NCBI GenBank assembly: GCA_020851015.1
Contig: JADZDN010000219.1
Location: forward strand, 1-16,885
Reading direction: 5' to 3'
From: Alphaproteobacteria bacterium
GTDB taxonomy: Bacteria; Pseudomonadota; Alphaproteobacteria; JAEULC01
DNA: 16,885 nucleotides
This document shows positions 1 through 7,503 of this stretch, in pieces. Each line of letters begins with the position of its first letter. Position 1 is the first letter of the stretch. The notes under the pieces were generated by a model. That model was given only the letters and a program-made list of their open reading frames with translations, searched no databases and was not told the DNA's origin. The translations under genes were made by a program, and so were the position numbers.

Positions 1-728
1 CAGCGCTGCTGCGGATGCATCGCGGTCACGGCGACCGCCTCGCCCTCGACGCGGCCGAGGATCGATTCCTTGCCCATGTAGGGTTCGGCGCAGAACGACG
101 CGCATTCCATCAGCTTGCCGGTGTAATAGCTGATGCCGGGCGAGAAGCCGGCGTTCAGCAGCGGCGCGGCGAACAGCGCGCAGTCGCTGCTGCGGCCGGC
201 AATCACCACGTCGGCGCCGGCGGCGAGCGCGGCGCGGATCGGCTCGGCGTTCATCACGGCGACGATGCGCGTGGTGTGCGCGAGCGTGGCCAGGTCGGCG
301 TCGGGCCGGCCGTCCAGCCCCTCGATGCGCGCGCCGCCCGCGAGCTTGCGCTTCAATTCGTCGATCGACTGCTCGGCATAGATCGCCGCCAGCTTGAACG
401 GCGCCAGGCGATGCTCGGCGGAGATGTCGCGGATCATGACGACGAACTGGTCGACGCCGCGATCGGTGCCGGTGTCCGACGCGGAGCCCACGATCATCGG
501 CACGCCCAGCTTGCGCGCCTGCACCAGCATCACCTCGAGATCGTGGCGCTGCCAGGCCGCCAGGCTCACATGCTGGTCGGCGCCGAGCGGCCGCGGCCCC
601 ATGTCGCACGATCCCGCGTCGGCGATGATGAAGTCGGGCTTCTGCTCGCAGCCCAAGAGGAAGCTGCCTTTCTCCAGCGGCGTGAAGGCCAGGTGGCCGG
701 TCGGGAAGAGGATCTTGATCGCGGTCAT
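1..728 (-). CDS. AtuA-family (DUF1446-like) protein, 3' end cut by window edge
   Basis: The visible 242 residues start MTAIKILFPTGHLAF and carry the run DFIIADAGSCDMGPRPLGAD near residue 32, then GVPMIVGSAS and ADVVIAGRSSDCALF, ending near GRVEGEAVAVTAMHP. This is the layout of the acyclic terpene utilisation AtuA-like family. The founding member belongs to the Pseudomonas citronellol/geraniol pathway, but most homologues sit in unrelated catabolic clusters and their reaction is not known to me. The protein has no signal peptide and should be cytoplasmic. The start is ATG at 726-728, supported by a GGGAG Shine-Dalgarno at 738-742, nine bases upstream. It follows the C45 amidase gene by 28 bp on the same strand and is probably the next gene of the transporter operon. 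The C-terminal part lies outside the window, so I cannot say whether a small partner gene follows. Family assignment is by remembered sequence pattern. Confidence 0.7.
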   Translation of the reverse strand, partial: MTAIKILFPTGHLAFTPLEKGSFLLGCEQKPDFIIADAGSCDMGPRPLGADQHVSLAAWQRHDLEVMLVQARKLGVPMIVGSASDTGTDRGVDQFVVMIRDISAEHRLAPFKLAAIYAEQSIDELKRKLAGGARIEGLDGRPDADLATLAHTTRIVAVMNAEPIRAALAAGADVVIAGRSSDCALFAAPLLNAGFSPGISYYTGKLMECASFCAEPYMGKESILGRVEGEAVAVTAMHPQQR

Positions 729-737
729 GCAGCAGGA

Positions 738-742
738 CTCCC
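738..742 (-). promoter_or_regulatory. Ribosome binding site of the AtuA-family gene
   Basis: GGGAG on the minus strand lies nine bases before the ATG at 726-728. It lies in the 28-bp gap after the C45 gene stop (757-759). It supports independent translation initiation of this gene, unlike the 4-bp coupled junctions upstream. Confidence 0.6.
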
Positions 743-756
743 GATGATGATGAAAC

Positions 757-1887
757 CTATTGCGCCGCCGCCGCCGAGGCGGCCGGCTTGAACTCGTAGC
801 GTCGCCACGCCGACGCGCAGGGATTGCCCAGGGCGACGAGCATCCGCCGCTCGCGCGTCAGGTAGATGGCGCCGGCGATGGTCGCGCTGAGATCGCCGCC
901 GCCATGGCGGCAGAAGGCCGCGCCGCCCTGGCCGCCGTGGTAGGCGAGCAGCCCGGCGACCGCGTCGACGCCGGGATCGTCCCCCAGCTCGCCCAGCAGC
1001 GCGGGCAGCACCGACCAGCGGCGCTCGGAGTTGGCGCGGCTGGCCGCGCTGTCGGCGGCAAGCAGGTTGGCGGCCGTCATCTCGCGCGTGACGAAGTGGT
1101 TGGTCCGGCCGACGCGCCCGGCGCGATGCTGCTCTATGCCGACCTGGCGGTGGCCGAGTTCGACCGCCGCAACCGCGCCCTTGGCGTCGGCCAGGATCAG
1201 CAGGCCGCTGCCGGTGTGGGTCGTACGCCGGATCAGGCCGAGCGCCTGCCCGACATCGGCGCAGTCCGTCAGCAGCCGGGTGAGCAGGAAATAGCGGTGC
1301 AGGCCGATCCCCATGTCGGTGGTGCGGCTGGCGGTGTCGGACACGGCGAGACCGTCGCTGTTCATGCCGGAGGAGAAGTTGCCCGGGCTGCCGAGCGAGC
1401 CCAGCACCAGCATTGCCCGGCCTCCCCAGGCCGGGTCGCGATGCAACATCACGCGCTGGATCGCCACGTGCTCGGTACGGTAGTCGCGGTTCTTGGCCAG
1501 GATCGCGCCAACGCCGAGCGTGACGGCGAAGGACGTGCAGCCATCGGGGTCGCGTTCGCGCAGCGCCGCCATGTCCATCGCGCTGGAGCAATGCAGGTAG
1601 TCGAACAGCGTCGCCTCGGGAATGCCGAAGCCCTCGGCAAGCCCGTGAATCTCGTCGAGGATCGCCGGGTAGGCGCGCCGCGTGTAGTCGTACTGGCCGG
1701 CGATGAAGCGGCGGACCGCCGGATGCGCCAGCGCGCGCGCCGTTTCGGCCAGGCGGTGCTCGATCGCGTGGCGCACCGGCTCGATCATGTCGGGGCACAG
1801 ACCGGCCTGCGCCGCGCCCCGCACGAACGGATCGCCCGCCAGCAGCAGCGGTCGGCCCGCAACCGCTTGCGATGAACGGGACGTCAT
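757..1887 (-). CDS. C45-family (acyl-CoA:6-APA acyltransferase-like) Ntn hydrolase
   Basis: This 376-residue protein resembles the C45 peptidase / isopenicillin N acyltransferase family of N-terminal-nucleophile hydrolases. Such precursors cleave themselves before an internal Cys, which then becomes the nucleophile for amide hydrolysis or acyl transfer. The likely nucleophile is Cys117 in DPDGCTSFAVT. It is followed by AKNRDY (residues 131-136) and, further on, by NSDGLAVSD, both typical of the family. Residues 1-116 would be the released or retained alpha part. I see no signal peptide, so it is probably cytoplasmic. The start is ATG at 1885-1887, which overlaps the TGA of the upstream ATPase gene by four bases (ATGA), implying translational coupling. 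The frame stays open upstream to about 2007, but that stretch lies inside the ATPase gene and is not used. The substrate is unknown; context suggests an imported amide or acylated amino compound. Confidence 0.78.
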   Translation of the reverse strand: MTSRSSQAVAGRPLLLAGDPFVRGAAQAGLCPDMIEPVRHAIEHRLAETARALAHPAVRRFIAGQYDYTRRAYPAILDEIHGLAEGFGIPEATLFDYLHCSSAMDMAALRERDPDGCTSFAVTLGVGAILAKNRDYRTEHVAIQRVMLHRDPAWGGRAMLVLGSLGSPGNFSSGMNSDGLAVSDTASRTTDMGIGLHRYFLLTRLLTDCADVGQALGLIRRTTHTGSGLLILADAKGAVAAVELGHRQVGIEQHRAGRVGRTNHFVTREMTAANLLAADSAASRANSERRWSVLPALLGELGDDPGVDAVAGLLAYHGGQGGAAFCRHGGGDLSATIAGAIYLTRERRMLVALGNPCASAWRRYEFKPAASAAAAQ

Positions 1888-2891
1888 GCGGGCGCTCCCT
1901 GGTGCAGGTGGCAGGCGACGCTGTGGCCGGAGGCGACCGCGACAGGCGCTGGCGCGATAGCGCGGCACTGCGCCATCGCGTGCGGGCAGCGCGTGTGGAA
2001 GCGGCACCCCGCCGGCGGATCGAGCGGTGACGGCACGTCGCCCTGGAGGCGCTGGCGCGGAGCCCCACCCGCCTCGACGCGGGGCACCGCCGCCAGCAGC
2101 GCCTGGGTATAGGGGTGCGCGGGCGACCGGAGCAGCGTGCGCGCCGGGCCGAGTTCGACCACCTGGCCCAGATACATCACCGCCACGCGGTCGCTCACAT
2201 GCCCGACCACCGCCAGATCGTGCGAGATGAAGAGGTAGGTGAGCCCCAACTCGCGCTTGAGTTCGGCGAGCAGCGCCAGGATCTGCGCCTGGATCGAGAC
2301 ATCGAGCGCCGAGACCGGCTCATCGCAGACCACGAACTGCGGCTTGACCACCAGCGCCCGTGCGATGCCGATGCGCTGGCGCTGGCCGCCGGAGAACTGG
2401 TGCGGATAGCGGCGCATGTGGGCCGGCGACAGGCCGACGCGCTGCAGCATGTCGGCCACGCGCTCGCGCGTCTCGTGCGCGGTGTTGCGGGCGTGGATCG
2501 CGATGCCCAGACCCACGATCTGCTCGACCGTGCGGCGCGGGTTGAGCGCCGCATAGGGGTCCTGGAAGATGATCTGCATATGCCGGCGCATGACGGTCAT
2601 CGCCGTCGGGTCGAGCGTCGACAGCTCGACGCCGTCGAAGGCGACGCTGCCCGCGGTCGGCTCGAGCAGGCGCAGCACGGTGCGGCCGAGCGTGCTCTTG
2701 CCGCAGCCGCTTTCGCCGATCACGCCCCGCGTCTCGCCGCGCCGGATGTTCAGCGTCACGCCGTCGAGCGCGCGCACGGTGTGCTGCGCCGGCCGGTCGA
2801 CCAGGCGGCGCAGGCCGCGGCGCAGGTCGTAGTGCTTGTGCAGCCCGCGCACGGCGACCAGCGGGCGCGCATCCGGCATCGCGGCGGTCAT
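1884..2891 (-). CDS. Peptide/opine-type ABC transporter ATPase (DppF/OppF-like)
   Basis: This 335-residue ATPase powers uptake through a Dpp/Opp-type importer at the inner membrane. Walker A is GESGCGKST at residues 59-67, the Q-loop Gln is at 110 in IIFQDPYAALNP, the signature FSGGQRQR begins at 166, Walker B is FVVCDE at 186-191, and the switch His is 224 in FISHDL. The C-terminal tail includes CRFHTRCPHA, the oligopeptide/dipeptide transporter tail motif. ALNP after the Q-loop and PVSALDVS after Walker B are classic for the F-type subunit. The ATG at 2889-2891 overlaps the TGA of the partner ATPase gene by four bases, and its own TGA overlaps the C45 gene in the same way. It should pair with the 323-residue ATPase as a heterodimer. 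The substrate cannot be read from the ATPase. Confidence 0.93.
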   Translation of the reverse strand: MTAAMPDARPLVAVRGLHKHYDLRRGLRRLVDRPAQHTVRALDGVTLNIRRGETRGVIGESGCGKSTLGRTVLRLLEPTAGSVAFDGVELSTLDPTAMTVMRRHMQIIFQDPYAALNPRRTVEQIVGLGIAIHARNTAHETRERVADMLQRVGLSPAHMRRYPHQFSGGQRQRIGIARALVVKPQFVVCDEPVSALDVSIQAQILALLAELKRELGLTYLFISHDLAVVGHVSDRVAVMYLGQVVELGPARTLLRSPAHPYTQALLAAVPRVEAGGAPRQRLQGDVPSPLDPPAGCRFHTRCPHAMAQCRAIAPAPVAVASGHSVACHLHQGAPA

Positions 2892-3859
2892 GCGGCGATC
2901 CTCACGCAGCGCGCCCAGCGCCCGGCACCCGCCGGCATCAGCGGGATCTCATGGCGGCAGAGCTCGGCGGCGTTGGGGCAGCGCGGCAGGAAGCGGCATT
3001 CCTCGGGCAGGTCGATCAGGTCGGGCACCTGGCCGGCGATCGGCCGGATCGGCCGGTCGGGGTCGGACAGGAGCGGCATCGAGCGCAGCAGCCCCTGGGT
3101 GTAGGGGTGCTTCGGCGCGGCGATCACCGCGCGGGTCGGGCCGGATTCGACCACCTGGCCGGCATACATCAACGCCACGCGGTCGCAATACTCGGCGACC
3201 ACGCCGAGATTATGGCTGATCAGCACCACGCTCATGCCGAGCTGGCGGCGCATCGCCGCGATCAAGTCGAGCACTTGCGCCTGGATCGTCACGTCGAGCG
3301 CGGTGGTTGGCTCGTCCGCGATCAAGAGCTTGGGCCGGCAGCTCAGCGCGATCGTTATCATCACGCGCTGGCGCATGCCGCCGGAGAACTGGTGCGGATA
3401 GTCGTCGATCCGGCGCTCGGGCTCGGGCATCCCGACCAGGCGCAGCAGCTCGACCGCCCGCGCGCGGGCCGCCGCGCGGTTTGCGATCGACGGATCGTGC
3501 GCGCGGATCGTCTCGACGATCTGCTCGCCCACGGTCAGCGCGGGATTCAGCGCCGTCAAGGCGTCCTGCATGGTGATGGCGATGTCCCGTCCGCGCAGCG
3601 CGCGCAACTGGTCGGGCGGCAACTGGGCCAGGTCGCGGCCGCCATAGATGATCTGCCCCGCTTCGATGCGGCCCGGCGGCTTCACCAGGCCCAGCACCGA
3701 CAGGAACGTCACGCTCTTGCCCGAGCCGGACTCGCCGACCAAGCCCAGGCATTCGCCCGGCTGGACGTCGAGGTCGACCCCGTCGACGGCCTTCACCACG
3801 CCCTGGCGCGTCTGGAACCAGGTCTTGAGGCCGCGGATGGCGAGCAGCGGCACGCTCAT
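2888..3859 (-). CDS. Peptide/opine-type ABC transporter ATPase (DppD/OppD-like)
   Basis: This 323-residue protein is the second nucleotide-binding subunit of the importer. Walker A is GESGSGKSV at residues 42-50, the Q-loop is in [11 protein letters not shown] (Gln98), the signature FSGGMRQRV starts at 158, Walker B is LLIADE at 178-183, and LISHNLGVV carries the switch His. FSGGMRQR and EPTTALDVT are marks of the D-type subunit. The tail has [10 protein letters not shown], the oligopeptide transporter C-terminal motif. One small deviation: the Q-loop reads QDALTALNP where many family members have QDP. The start is ATG at 3857-3859, overlapping the TGA of the permease gene by four bases. The same frame remains open to about 4531, but that part is a shadow of the permease gene and is excluded. 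Confidence 0.93.
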   Translation of the reverse strand: MSVPLLAIRGLKTWFQTRQGVVKAVDGVDLDVQPGECLGLVGESGSGKSVTFLSVLGLVKPPGRIEAGQIIYGGRDLAQLPPDQLRALRGRDIAITMQDALTALNPALTVGEQIVETIRAHDPSIANRAAARARAVELLRLVGMPEPERRIDDYPHQFSGGMRQRVMITIALSCRPKLLIADEPTTALDVTIQAQVLDLIAAMRRQLGMSVVLISHNLGVVAEYCDRVALMYAGQVVESGPTRAVIAAPKHPYTQGLLRSMPLLSDPDRPIRPIAGQVPDLIDLPEECRFLPRCPNAAELCRHEIPLMPAGAGRWARCVRIAA

Positions 3860-4782
3860 CGCCGCATCCGCGGGTCGAAGGCGTCGCGCAAGCCCTGGCT
3901 CGCCAGGTTGATCGCCAGCACGAGCAAGAGGATCATCACGCCGGGCAGCGTCGAGACCCACCAGGCGCCGATCAGGAACTGCCGGCCGTCGGCCACCATC
4001 GAGCCCCAGGAAGGCACCGGCGGCTGCACGCCCAGGCCGAGGAAGGAGAGGCTCGCCTCCATGATGATGATCCAGGCCATGCGCATCGTGCAGACCACGA
4101 TCAGGGGCGACAGGATGTTGGGCAGGATCTCGCGCAGCATGATGTGCAGGCGCGAGGCGCCCAGCGCGCGCGCGGCCTCGACATACTCCATCTCGCGCGC
4201 CGCCAGCGTCTCGGCGCGCGCCACGCGGCAGGGCAGCACCCATTCCTTGATCGCCAGCGCCAGCACGATGTTGCCGAGGCCCGGCCCCATCGCCGCCATC
4301 AGCCCGATTGCGAGGATCAGGTAGGGGAAGCCCAGCAGCACGTCGACCACGCGCGAGATCGCGATGTCGGTCCAGCCGCGCAGGTAGCCGGCCGCCAGCC
4401 CGGCGATCATGCCGGCCAGGGCCGCGACCATCATGACGGCGACGCCGATCGTCATCGACACCCGCGCGCCGTAGATCGCGCGGCTGAGGATGTCGCGACC
4501 GAGGCCATCGCAGCCCATCGGGTAGGCCCATTCGCCGCCGTCGAGCCAGGCCGGGGGCTGCAAACGGCGGAACAGGTCGGACGCATAGGGATCGTGCGGG
4601 GCCAGCCAGGGCGCGAAGATCGCCATCAGCGCGAACAGTCCGACCACCGCAAGCGAGACGACCGCCAGGCGGTTGCGCCGGAAGTCGCGCAGGTTGGCAA
4701 GGAAGATCGATTCCGCCGGCTGCGCCACCGCGTCGGTCGCGGCCTTCGCCTGGCCGCGCGCCTCGACCGCCTGGACGCTCAC
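3856..4782 (-). CDS. ABC transporter permease (DppC/OppC-like)
   Basis: This 308-residue inner-membrane permease forms half of the transport channel. After a roughly 25-residue cytoplasmic N-terminus there is the N-terminal transmembrane segment of the OppC family (around residues 40-60, LAVVSLAVVGLFALMAIFAP), then LAPHDPY and GCDGLGRDILSR, both typical of DppC proteins, and further membrane helices. The EAA loop that docks to the ATPases is EAARALGASRLHIMLREILP. SLSFLGLGVQPPVPSWG near the C-terminus is a strong family signature. The start is GTG at 4780-4782, overlapping the TGA of the upstream permease gene by four bases. It is the central part of the coupled operon and needs the DppB-like gene product as its partner. 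Confidence 0.93.
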   Translation of the reverse strand: MSVQAVEARGQAKAATDAVAQPAESIFLANLRDFRRNRLAVVSLAVVGLFALMAIFAPWLAPHDPYASDLFRRLQPPAWLDGGEWAYPMGCDGLGRDILSRAIYGARVSMTIGVAVMMVAALAGMIAGLAAGYLRGWTDIAISRVVDVLLGFPYLILAIGLMAAMGPGLGNIVLALAIKEWVLPCRVARAETLAAREMEYVEAARALGASRLHIMLREILPNILSPLIVVCTMRMAWIIIMEASLSFLGLGVQPPVPSWGSMVADGRQFLIGAWWVSTLPGVMILLLVLAINLASQGLRDAFDPRMRR

Positions 4783-5786
4783 GACCGCACCCGCGGGTTC
4801 AGCGTGGCATAGAGCAGGTCGGCGCAGAGGTTGAGCAGGACGTAGATCACCGCGTAGAGCAGCACGGCCGCTTGCACCAGCGGGTAGTTGCGCGTGAAGA
4901 TGCCCTCGACCACCAGCCGCCCCAGGCCGGGCCAGCCGAACACCGTCTCGACGATCATGTTGCCGCCCAGCAGCGTGCCGGTCTCGATCGCGGCCACGGT
5001 GACGGTGGGGATCAGCGCGTTCTTCAGCGCGTGGCGGAACAGGATGCGCGCGCGGCTGATGCCCTTGGCCTCGGCGAAGGTCACGTAGTCCTGGGCCAGC
5101 GCCTCCAGCATCGCGGTGCGCGTCACCCGCATCAGCAGCGCCGCCATGGCCAAGCCGAGCGTGACGGCCGGCAGCAGCAGGTGGCGCAGCGCGTCGAGAA
5201 AGCTCGCGAACTTGCCGGCGATCAGCGTGTCGACCAGCAGCAGGCCGGTGACGAACGGCACCTCGCCCTCATAGCCGATGCGGCCCGACACCGGCAGGAC
5301 CCCCATGGTGACGGCGAACAGCAGGATCAAGAGGATGCCGAACCAGAATCCCGGCATCGACACGCCCACCAGCGCCGTGACGGTGGAGAGGCGGTCGATC
5401 CAGCTGTCGCGCCGCACGGAAGCGAGCACGCCCAGGCCGATGCCCACGACAAGCGCGATCGTGAGCGCCGCCAGCGTCAGCTCGACCGTCGCCGGCAGGC
5501 GCTCGAGGATAACCTGCTTCACCGGGCGGCGGTGATGGAAGCTCATGCCGAAGTCGAACGTCGCGGCGTTGCGCAGGAACACGAGGAAGCGCTCGTGGAC
5601 CGGCCGGTCGAGTCCCATGTCGTGGCGCAGCGACTGGCGCTGCTCGTCGGTCGCGCGCGCATCGCCCAGCATCAGCTCGACCGGATCGCCCGGCGTCAGC
5701 GCCATCATGAAGAACACGACGACGCTGATGCCGAGCAGGACCGGGACGAGCTGCAGCAGCCGCTCGACGACCGCCAGCGGACTCAT
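4779..5786 (-). CDS. ABC transporter permease (DppB/OppB-like)
   Basis: This 335-residue inner-membrane protein is the other half of the channel. It begins with a hydrophobic segment containing LVPVLLGISVVVFFMM, followed by LTPGDPVELMLG and later DRPVHERFLVFLRNA and FDFGMSF, all standard for DppB/OppB. VKQVILERLPATVELTL precedes the binding-protein-dependent transport domain. The EAA loop is seen as EAKGISRARILFRHALKNAL, and ETVFGWPGLGRLVVEGI is a near-universal DppB stretch. The start is ATG at 5784-5786, chosen because homologues begin at this hydrophobic segment; its Shine-Dalgarno is weak. An open frame runs upstream to 6794 but lies inside the binding-protein gene and encodes low-complexity Arg/Ala-rich sequence, so it is rejected. 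The gap to the binding-protein stop is 44 bp. Confidence 0.93.
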   Translation of the reverse strand: MSPLAVVERLLQLVPVLLGISVVVFFMMALTPGDPVELMLGDARATDEQRQSLRHDMGLDRPVHERFLVFLRNAATFDFGMSFHHRRPVKQVILERLPATVELTLAALTIALVVGIGLGVLASVRRDSWIDRLSTVTALVGVSMPGFWFGILLILLFAVTMGVLPVSGRIGYEGEVPFVTGLLLVDTLIAGKFASFLDALRHLLLPAVTLGLAMAALLMRVTRTAMLEALAQDYVTFAEAKGISRARILFRHALKNALIPTVTVAAIETGTLLGGNMIVETVFGWPGLGRLVVEGIFTRNYPLVQAAVLLYAVIYVLLNLCADLLYATLNPRVRS

Positions 5787-5830
5787 GGCATCGGACCCGT
5801 GGCCGTGTCGCGCCCGCCGGCCGAGCCGGC

Positions 5831-7360
5831 CTAGCCGTCGATCGCCGCGCGGTGCAGCTTGACGATGCCGCGCGGCGAAGGCTGCCAGGACTTCAGCCGC
5901 TTGCTGGCGCCATAGATGTCCTGCGGCAGCCACAGGTAAAGCAGCGGCGCTTCCTTGTGGATGATCGCCTGGGCGTCCTCGTATTGCTTCGACCGCTTGG
6001 CGACGTCGGTCTCGGTGTCGGCGGCCGTCAGCAGCGCGTCGACCTCGGCATTGCCGTAGCCCGAGAAGTTGCCGCGGTCCTTGGACTTCAGCACCGGCAC
6101 GAAGATGCCCACGGGGTCGAGCGCGCCGTCGCCCCACGAGCGGAACTGCATCTGGCGGTCGTGCTTCTCGGGATCCTTCCACAGGTCGGTCAGCGCCGTG
6201 CGCTCCCACAGCCGCACGCCGGCCTTGAACCCGGCCTGGCTCATCGAGGCCGCGACCGCCTCGGCCTGGTCCTTGAAGGCGTTGTCGACGTCGATCGTGA
6301 CCTCGACGCCGTTCGGATAGCCGGCCTCGGCCAAAAGCGCCTTGGCCTTGGCCGGATCGTAGGCATAGGGCTTCAGCGACGCGTTGTAGCCGTAGGAGTC
6401 GGGGCTGATCAGCGTGGCCAGCGGCACGGCTAGGCCGTTCAGGATGCGGTCGATGATGAGCTGGCGGTTGACCGCGAGGTTCGCCGCCTGGCGCACGCGC
6501 GCGTCGTTGAACGGCGGCTTCTTGTTGTTGAGGTCGATGAAGAAGCTGCGCGTGCCGTTGGTCTTCAGCACCTGGGTGCGCGGGTTGGCCTCGATCTGCT
6601 TGATCATGTGCTGCGGCAATTCGTCGATCAGGTCGACCTCGCCCGCCAGCAGCGCGGCCACGCGTGAGGCGGCCTCGGGGATCACCTTGAAGATCACGCG
6701 GTCGACCCGCGCCGGACCGGCGGGCGGGATGTCGGTGGCGCCGCCGTAGTACCCGGCGAAGCGCTCGAGGATGATGGAATCGCCGCGGCGCCATTCGACC
6801 AGCTTGAACGGGCCCGACCCCATCGCCTGGGTCGCCATGCCGTCGGTGCCGACCTTCTCGACGAAGGCCTTGCTGACGACCTGGTTGAACGGCAGGTAGG
6901 CCGGGAAGATCGGCCAGGGGTTCTTCAGCTTGAAGCGCACGGTCAGCGGGTCGACCACGATCGTGTCGGCCAGCGGCCCGACCAGGCTGGCGCGCGGGCT
7001 GGTCTTGCCGCCCATCGCGTTCTCCTTGGTCAGCCGGTCGAAGGTGAACTTCACGTCCTCGGCGGTCAGCGCGCTGCCGTCCTGGAACTTGATGCCCGGC
7101 CGGATCTTCGCCTCGTAGGTGGTGGCGTCGATCTGGGTGAAGGACTGCGCGATCTCCGGCACCACCTTCATGTCGTCGGTGCGCGTGATCACCGCGTCGT
7201 AGATGTTGTGGACCAGGCCCTCGGTCACGCGGCTGCGGTGGTTCGCCGGATCGAGGGTGGTGATGTCGGAAGAGTAGCCGACCCGCAGGTCGGCCGCGTC
7301 TGCCGCCGCCAGCGGCGCCAGAAGGGCAAGCGTGGCGATCGCGTGGCCAAACTTATTCAT
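5831..7360 (-). CDS. Periplasmic substrate-binding protein, SBP_bac_5 (DppA/OppA-like)
   Basis: This 509-residue family 5 solute-binding protein captures the substrate in the periplasm. The N-terminus is a Sec signal peptide: Lys3, a hydrophobic core at residues 7-19, and a likely signal peptidase site after Ala20-Asp21-Ala22. The mature part shows RPGIKFQDGSALTAEDVKFT at about 87-106, GSGPFKLVEW at 181-190, and FAGYYGG shortly after, all canonical. The start ATG at 7358-7360 is fixed by the signal peptide and by a strong GGGAGGA ribosome site eight bases upstream; an in-frame ATG at 7402 would add 14 unlikely residues before the signal peptide. It is the first gene of the operon and, as usual, lies 44 bp before the permeases rather than overlapping them. 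Family 5 proteins bind peptides, opines, glutathione, nickel chelates and others, so the ligand is open. Confidence 0.94.
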   Translation of the reverse strand: MNKFGHAIATLALLAPLAAADAADLRVGYSSDITTLDPANHRSRVTEGLVHNIYDAVITRTDDMKVVPEIAQSFTQIDATTYEAKIRPGIKFQDGSALTAEDVKFTFDRLTKENAMGGKTSPRASLVGPLADTIVVDPLTVRFKLKNPWPIFPAYLPFNQVVSKAFVEKVGTDGMATQAMGSGPFKLVEWRRGDSIILERFAGYYGGATDIPPAGPARVDRVIFKVIPEAASRVAALLAGEVDLIDELPQHMIKQIEANPRTQVLKTNGTRSFFIDLNNKKPPFNDARVRQAANLAVNRQLIIDRILNGLAVPLATLISPDSYGYNASLKPYAYDPAKAKALLAEAGYPNGVEVTIDVDNAFKDQAEAVAASMSQAGFKAGVRLWERTALTDLWKDPEKHDRQMQFRSWGDGALDPVGIFVPVLKSKDRGNFSGYGNAEVDALLTAADTETDVAKRSKQYEDAQAIIHKEAPLLYLWLPQDIYGASKRLKSWQPSPRGIVKLHRAAIDG

Positions 7361-7368
7361 GGTTCCGT

Positions 7369-7375
7369 TCCTCCC
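7369..7375 (-). promoter_or_regulatory. Strong ribosome binding site of the binding-protein gene
   Basis: GGGAGGA on the minus strand lies eight bases before the ATG at 7358-7360. It is the best Shine-Dalgarno in the operon and decides the start. It fits the high expression usually needed for a periplasmic binding protein. Confidence 0.75.
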
Positions 7376-7458
7376 GTTTCGATCCGCGACCTGGCCGGGC
7401 ATGGATGCTCTGTTGCTTTTAGTTTTCCGGACAACCGGACTGCCCGGTCAAGAAAATT

Positions 7459-7488
7459 ATTCAAATCCGGGTCTGAATCCGTTTCAAT
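7459..7488 (-). promoter_or_regulatory. Candidate operon promoter with overlapping imperfect dyad
   Basis: The gap 7361-7503 between the LysR stop and the binding-protein start is clearly more AT-rich than its surroundings. On the minus strand a -35-like TTGAAA (7482-7487) is followed after 17 bases by TTGAAT (7459-7464), a moderate -10. The same 30 bp form an imperfect inverted repeat: plus-strand ATTCAAA at 7459-7465 against TTTCAAT at 7482-7488, matching at six of seven positions. A LysR-type site could sit here. A second -35-like TTGACC lies at 7446-7451 but lacks a good -10. The leader would be about 90 bases. Confidence 0.35.
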
Positions 7489-7503
7489 GATCTATTTTCT
7501 CTA

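Noticed and set aside
2115..4324. Plus-strand open frames of 329 and 457 codons opposite the ATPase and permease genes
   Set aside because: They overlap genes with full Walker and permease motifs, and their products (rich in Asp, Arg, His and Ala) show no family features.
2888..4531. Apparent 547-residue form of the DppD-like ATPase
   Set aside because: The extension beyond 3859 is a shadow of the DppC-like gene. The 4-bp overlap start at 3859 gives the normal length and N-terminus.
4779..6794. Apparent 671-residue fusion upstream of the DppB-like permease
   Set aside because: The extra N-terminal part is Arg/Ala/Gly-rich and lies inside the binding-protein gene in another frame. The permease starts at the ATG at 5786, matching its family.
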